64,000 nucleotides of DNA. Source: Dyadobacter fermentans (GTDB taxonomy: Bacteria; Bacteroidota; Bacteroidia; Cytophagales; Spirosomataceae). Location: positions 454,622 to 518,621 of the forward strand of contig NZ_JAHXBN010000013.1 of assembly GCF_019924045.1 (NCBI RefSeq). Direction: 5' to 3'. Under the pieces are notes generated by a model. That model did no database searches. It was given only the letters and a program-made list of their open reading frames with translations, and was not told the origin of the DNA. A program made the position numbers and the translations under genes. This document shows, piece by piece, positions 60,514 through 64,000 of the stretch (position 1 is the stretch's first letter; each line of letters opens with the position of its first letter).

Positions 60514-61419
60514 TTAATTTCTGGCAAACTTCTCAAGTTCAGCATTGAATTTATCCATTTCTTCCAGAAACAGTGCATGCCCGCCTTTCTCGAACTTGAC
60601 AATGTAGGAGCCTTTGATGGCTTTGTTGAGCTGTTCAGCTTGGGAGAAGTCACATAGTTTGTCGTTGATACCATGGAATATTGCGACAGGTATTTTGATT
60701 TTTGAAAGCACAGGGCGAAGGTCCAGGTCACGCAGAGCGCTGATCGACTGGGTGGTGGCATAAGGAGAGGCATTGAGGTTAATGCTTTCCAGCCATTTGA
60801 TGGATTCCGGCGAAAGACTGCCTTCCTGGCCCTGAAATGCTTTTCCGAAGCCTGCTACCAATTGCTCACGGTTTGTTTTTGTCTGCTTGATCAAATCGGC
60901 TGCGCCTTGGTCGGTGATGCCGTAAGGGTAGCCTTCGCGTTGTTTCCACGACGGGCCGGTTGCTCCGAACAAGGCTAAGTTTTTGATATGCGCACCATTG
61001 TATTTAGTCACGTAGTGCAGGGTTACCGCGCTGCCCATTGAAAATCCGCCCAGTGTGACATTTTCGATTTTCAGTTTTTCAAGTACAACCTTGATGTCGT
61101 CGGAGAATGTATCGAAATCGTATTTACCGTAGGGCCTGTCTGATTTACCAAAACCACGGAGCGAAATGCCGATCACCCTGAACCCCTTTTCAATCAGATA
61201 CTGGTACTGATATTCGTACATCTCGTTGTTGAGCGGCCATCCGTGAATGAGCACGACGGGCTGGCCTTCGCCTAGGTCGATCACGTGCAGTTTTACATTT
61301 TTTTCTACTTCAATATATTCTTCTCTTCCCAGCGATGCGGGTTTGCGTGTTTGTGCAAAAGCGAATTGTCCTTGGATAAAAGTGAAGAGGAATGCGATGG
61401 TGAAGGCAATGGTTTTCAT
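60514..61419 (-). CDS. Exported alpha/beta hydrolase (chloroperoxidase-like)
   Basis: The 301-residue protein has a signal peptide (ends FAFAQ). The hydrolase core contains PVVLIHGWPLNNEMYEYQY, the nucleophile GGFSMGSAVTL and a C-terminal FEKGGHALFLEE with the catalytic His. This is the non-heme chloroperoxidase/esterase group. It is preceded by the third copy of the AraC-type promoter architecture. A 7-bp palindrome lies between promoter and start. Confidence 0.88.
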   Translation of the reverse strand: MKTIAFTIAFLFTFIQGQFAFAQTRKPASLGREEYIEVEKNVKLHVIDLGEGQPVVLIHGWPLNNEMYEYQYQYLIEKGFRVIGISLRGFGKSDRPYGKYDFDTFSDDIKVVLEKLKIENVTLGGFSMGSAVTLHYVTKYNGAHIKNLALFGATGPSWKQREGYPYGITDQGAADLIKQTKTNREQLVAGFGKAFQGQEGSLSPESIKWLESINLNASPYATTQSISALRDLDLRPVLSKIKIPVAIFHGINDKLCDFSQAEQLNKAIKGSYIVKFEKGGHALFLEEMDKFNAELEKFARN

Positions 61420-61450
61420 CTGAGTAGTAAGTTTTTATTTTAAGTTAACC

Positions 61451-61465
61451 TGCTAACCGTTAGCA
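61451..61465. promoter_or_regulatory. Palindrome in the hydrolase leader
   Basis: TGCTAAC-C-GTTAGCA, perfect 7-bp arms, 32 bases upstream of the hydrolase start and just after the promoter core. It could be an operator or a leader hairpin. Confidence 0.4.
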
Positions 61466-61477
61466 AATTGTCGTTGC

Positions 61478-61558
61478 GTTTTGACATTACAAAGGTGGCA
61501 GGTCCGGCGCCCGGGAAGAATGGATAAAAGACCATGCAGCTTGTACATTTTTCCCGGA
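61478..61558 (-). promoter_or_regulatory. AraC-type promoter architecture, copy C (before exported hydrolase)
   Basis: On the minus strand CGGGAAAA, CCATT, ACCTTTG and GTCAAAA lie at the same 81-bp spacing as in copies A and B. It is 59 bases upstream of the hydrolase start codon. Confidence 0.62.
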
Positions 61559-61566
61559 GCGTAAAA

Positions 61567-62496
61567 TCAGGACTTGTAGAAGGTCGTCAGCAGGACCAAT
61601 CGCGCCTTGACCAGCGCATTATTCATCGGTTCAAACCGGGCCAGTTCCACATTGTTTTTGGTAACGACAATGTAAAACGGCTGCTTCATTTTCGAGGTGA
61701 GATGGTAAATGGTAGCCAGCTCGGCAATGTCTTCATACCACGCAGCCATCGCATAGAGCGAAGGGAATGGTGTTTTTGCCAGCCTTGCATAAATTTCCGG
61801 AGCGCGACTGATGGGTAATTGCTTTCCGCTTCGGAAGCGCGTTTGTTCGAGCAGCGAGTCAATGTATGGTTCAACTGGCACATTCATCATGCGCCAAACA
61901 TCTTTGGTGAACGCTGTCGGCGGAACAACTGCGCTTGCTTCGGCAGGATGCGGGGTAATGTCCAGCACCGCGTCCACAATATGGGTCGCCTCATGCATCA
62001 GCACATAAATGATCGCATCCAGATCGCCACCTTCAACGCTTACATGGTAGTCAGCGCCCGGTTCCTGGTTGAAACAAGTGTTTTCTTTCCATGTTGCCCA
62101 TTGGGAAATGTTTTCATCCAGCGGACTGGCACGAAAGGTAATGTTGAACATTTTCGTTGAGCGACCCATGTCCACCGGCGAAGTAAGCGCCGTATTCGGC
62201 ATATCGTCCATGAAGCTGATGCTTTGTAAATGCTGTTTCAAAATCCGCTGATGCAGTGGTGGCAAATGCGTAAAGGCTTTTTCTACTTTCTCTTTTTCAC
62301 CGGACGTCAGGGGGTGGTTAACCGGTTTCATACCTGCCTCACGGAAGCTTTTGAAAACGCTTTCAGGCGCAATTTGAACCCGTTGAGCAGGATCGTTTTC
62401 AAGAATGAGATTCGAATTTTGCGCAAACGTAAAAGTCGAAATGCACAACATTGCCATCACCGGCATTGACACTTTGAACGGCCATCTTCTGATCAT
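61567..62496 (-). CDS. Exported HExxH protein, putative metallopeptidase
   Basis: The 309-residue protein from the ATG at 62496 has a signal peptide (ends FTFAQ). The motif YVLMHEATHIVDAV fits the zinc-binding HExxH helix, and a second helix WYEDIAELATIYH about 90 residues later could supply a third ligand. I do not recognise a named family. If zinc-bound, it is a periplasmic peptidase. Confidence 0.65.
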   Translation of the reverse strand: MIRRWPFKVSMPVMAMLCISTFTFAQNSNLILENDPAQRVQIAPESVFKSFREAGMKPVNHPLTSGEKEKVEKAFTHLPPLHQRILKQHLQSISFMDDMPNTALTSPVDMGRSTKMFNITFRASPLDENISQWATWKENTCFNQEPGADYHVSVEGGDLDAIIYVLMHEATHIVDAVLDITPHPAEASAVVPPTAFTKDVWRMMNVPVEPYIDSLLEQTRFRSGKQLPISRAPEIYARLAKTPFPSLYAMAAWYEDIAELATIYHLTSKMKQPFYIVVTKNNVELARFEPMNNALVKARLVLLTTFYKS

Positions 62497-62585
62497 AAGC
62501 TTTTTATATTTTGAAATGAAAGGATCTGCCGGAATGCAGCGGGAACAATGCATGGCACATTGCGGCAAATCCGGTTACGAAACTA

Positions 62586-62909
62586 TTAACCCGTAATCTG
62601 TAATCCGCTGATCGCATTGCCGTCCAGTTCGAGATGATAAGCCATTACGGCCGGGCTGCCCGGAAATGAGCCGCTTACTTCCACAGTTAATTTTGCCTTG
62701 GAGCCATTTTGGTTAAAATCAATGGGTGTAACCTGCATCGTGTATTTTTTTGCGGCCGCCTGTATCCATTCCTTTATCTGGTCCCTACCTGAATAGGACG
62801 AACCTTCGTCGGAAACGGTTGCGTGTGCAGTGAAGTAATTGGCAAATGCCGTGCTGTCTGAATCGTTTTGCGCTTTGATCAGGCCGGCTATGTTTTCTGG
62901 AAGTTTCAT
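62586..62909 (-). CDS. SnoaL-like/NTF2-fold protein
   Basis: The 107-residue protein has an NTF2-like fold (LIKAQNDSDSTAFANYFTAH, SYSGRDQIKEWIQAAAKKY). It lies 64 bases after the SDR gene and 89 before the HExxH gene on the same strand. No function assigned. Confidence 0.78.
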   Translation of the reverse strand: MKLPENIAGLIKAQNDSDSTAFANYFTAHATVSDEGSSYSGRDQIKEWIQAAAKKYTMQVTPIDFNQNGSKAKLTVEVSGSFPGSPAVMAYHLELDGNAISGLQITG

Positions 62910-62973
62910 GATTTTGAATGTTTATGTTGATTGGAAATGAATATTTGAGAATGAATATTTGACTGATGGGTAA

Positions 62974-63759
62974 CTACACCGTAGGGACCGTCCCGCCATC
63001 GATCACGTATTCAGTGCCGGTCAGGTAGGCTGCGCGCGGTGAAACCAGGAAGCCGACCAGCTCCGCCACTTCTTTCGGCCATGCCGGTCTGCCGAACGGA
63101 ATGCCGCCCAAACCATCCATGACGCTTTTGTGAGCTTGATCGATAGTAATATTCGAACTGTGGGCAATACGCTCTAACATTCTTTCCGATGCAGTGGTCA
63201 TAATCCAGCCCGGTGATACGGTCAGCACGCGTACGCCTTTGGGCGATACTTCATTGGAGAGGCTTTTGCTGTAATTCACCAAAGCCGCTTTCGCAGCAGC
63301 ATAGGGCAATGTGGAATCGTACAATGGCAGCTTTGCCTGAATGGAAGCAATGTGAATGATGACGCCCGCGCGGTTTTCGATCATGCCTGGCAAAAATCCG
63401 CGATCAAGCCGAACGGGTGCAAGCAAATTGATTTGAAAAGACGTTTCCCAATCCTGGTCGGAGAGGGCCGCAAACCCACCGCCAGGCGTTTCCGAACCAC
63501 CCATGTTGTTGACCAGGATATCCAGGCGACCGAATTTTTCGATGACTTCATCCACGACTATCTGAGTGCCTTCCGGTTTGGACAAGTCGGCGGCAATGAA
63601 ATGGGCGCCATTGTTTTCTTCCGGCTTGTTACGGGCCGTGATGATCACCGTTGCGCCTGCTTTCAAAAGACGGTCAGTGATGGCCTTGCCGGCTCCTTTG
63701 CTACCGCCGGTTACGAGGGCTATTTTATTTTCCAGTTCGTTTTCAAAATTGAAGTCCAT
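62974..63759 (-). CDS. SDR family oxidoreductase
   Basis: The 261-residue classical SDR has cofactor motif VTGGSKGAGKAI, NNMGGSETPG, catalytic Ser in IHIASIQAK and YAAAKAALV with Tyr and Lys intact, then TGTEYVIDGG. It reduces or oxidises an alcohol or ketone with NAD(P)H. First gene of the minus-strand cluster. A perfect palindrome lies 73 bases upstream. Confidence 0.9.
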   Translation of the reverse strand: MDFNFENELENKIALVTGGSKGAGKAITDRLLKAGATVIITARNKPEENNGAHFIAADLSKPEGTQIVVDEVIEKFGRLDILVNNMGGSETPGGGFAALSDQDWETSFQINLLAPVRLDRGFLPGMIENRAGVIIHIASIQAKLPLYDSTLPYAAAKAALVNYSKSLSNEVSPKGVRVLTVSPGWIMTTASERMLERIAHSSNITIDQAHKSVMDGLGGIPFGRPAWPKEVAELVGFLVSPRAAYLTGTEYVIDGGTVPTV

Positions 63760-63831
63760 TGTTTTGCTGTTTTGTTCAGGACAAAATTCAGCACAATGCC
63801 AGATGCTGACAAGTACGGATTTACGATTCAG

Positions 63832-63853
63832 ATAGGGATAAATTTATCCCTAT
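63832..63853. promoter_or_regulatory. Perfect 22-bp palindrome, operator candidate
   Basis: The arms ATAGGGATAAA and TTTATCCCTAT meet without a gap. It lies between the SDR start (63759, minus) and a plus-strand -7 box TATATTTG (63876-63883), so it may control both directions. Confidence 0.6.
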
Positions 63854-63888
63854 TGAACCGGCAGGCGCATCTGTTTATATTTGTCTTA

Positions 63889-64000
63889 TGTGGGTATTTC
63901 GGAGAAGTTGACCACCTGATTCCGTGGCAAATTGACCACCTGATTAACTGGCGGCCGAAGGCAAAAAATGCGGTAGAAGCGGGTTCAAAATTAGTAAATA
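63889..64000 (+). mobile_element. Probable left end of an IS21-like insertion sequence (partial)
   Basis: TTGACCACCTGATT occurs twice (63908-63921 and 63932-63945), 24 bases apart, after TGTGGGTATTTCGGAG. Iterated 14-20 bp subterminal repeats of this kind are characteristic of IS21-family ends. The transposase genes would lie beyond the edge. The exact end is uncertain. Confidence 0.55.

Noticed and set aside
62936..62963. Two tandem copies of AATGAATATTTGA before the SnoaL-like gene
   Set aside because: A single short A/T-rich duplication without dyad or regulator link; too weak to interpret.

Overview
The window most resembles a chromosome segment of a Bacteroidota bacterium, probably a cytophagal of the Dyadobacter type. 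This placement is inferred from protein style, about 50% GC, the lack of strong Shine-Dalgarno sites and many promoters of the Bacteroidota form (TTG/TTTG near -33, TAnnTTTG near -7). No rRNA or marker gene fixes the genus.

Region 1 (1-29.8 kb) looks like ordinary chromosome. It holds a GH2 glycosidase (cut by the window edge), a sorbosone-dehydrogenase-like propeller, a cyclase, a DUF1080 protein, an S9 peptidase with two small regulator-like genes upstream, an M1 aminopeptidase overlapping an AraC gene, a siderophore-interacting-type reductase, methionine aminopeptidase, DUF3050, VOC and DinB proteins, a RelE-type toxin-antitoxin pair, two exported Gly/Tyr-rich proteins, a DegP/HtrA protease, an OmpR-type two-component system, an exported hydrolase, an exported acetolactate decarboxylase, an M19 dipeptidase, glycogen branching enzyme and a Nudix hydrolase. 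It ends at tRNA-Arg(CCG).

Region 2 (29.6-34 kb) begins with a large serine recombinase whose 3' end reads antisense through the tRNA-Arg gene, which suggests an integration junction. It continues with a MarR-GNAT fusion plus DUF2000 pair, whose promoter is covered by a palindrome, and a decayed MerB-like pseudogene.

Region 3 (34-44.4 kb) is the most interesting part. A flavin monooxygenase, two paralogous TetR repressors and a six-gene operon (alpha/beta hydrolase, EgtB, EgtD, TMEM175-like channel, degenerate SDR, AhpD-like protein) each start behind a copy of the same palindrome ACAGACTTGTCTGT. This looks like one local regulon coupling ergothioneine-type thiol synthesis to a monooxygenase. 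A second layer follows: an AraC regulator between two AhpD-like/DUF417 transcription units whose promoters share an 81-bp architecture. The same architecture recurs 18 kb away, in front of a hydrolase-AraC pair.

Region 4 (44.4-64 kb) carries an epoxide hydrolase, small exported proteins, DoxX, an arsenic resistance operon (arsR, DUF6428, arsC, GNAT, ACR3) with ArsR-type operators, AraC and SnoaL genes, a triple-GAF sigma-54 activator directly upstream of a good sigma-54 promoter and two tandem NmrA-like genes, a cytochrome-b-like membrane protein, an S41 peptidase and a second AraC-linked cluster (SDR, SnoaL, HExxH protein, hydrolase, AraC). Short dispersed repeats lie between these modules, and the window ends inside what looks like an IS21-type element end. 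The dense stress, detoxification and redox content with local regulators marks 30-64 kb as accessory DNA.
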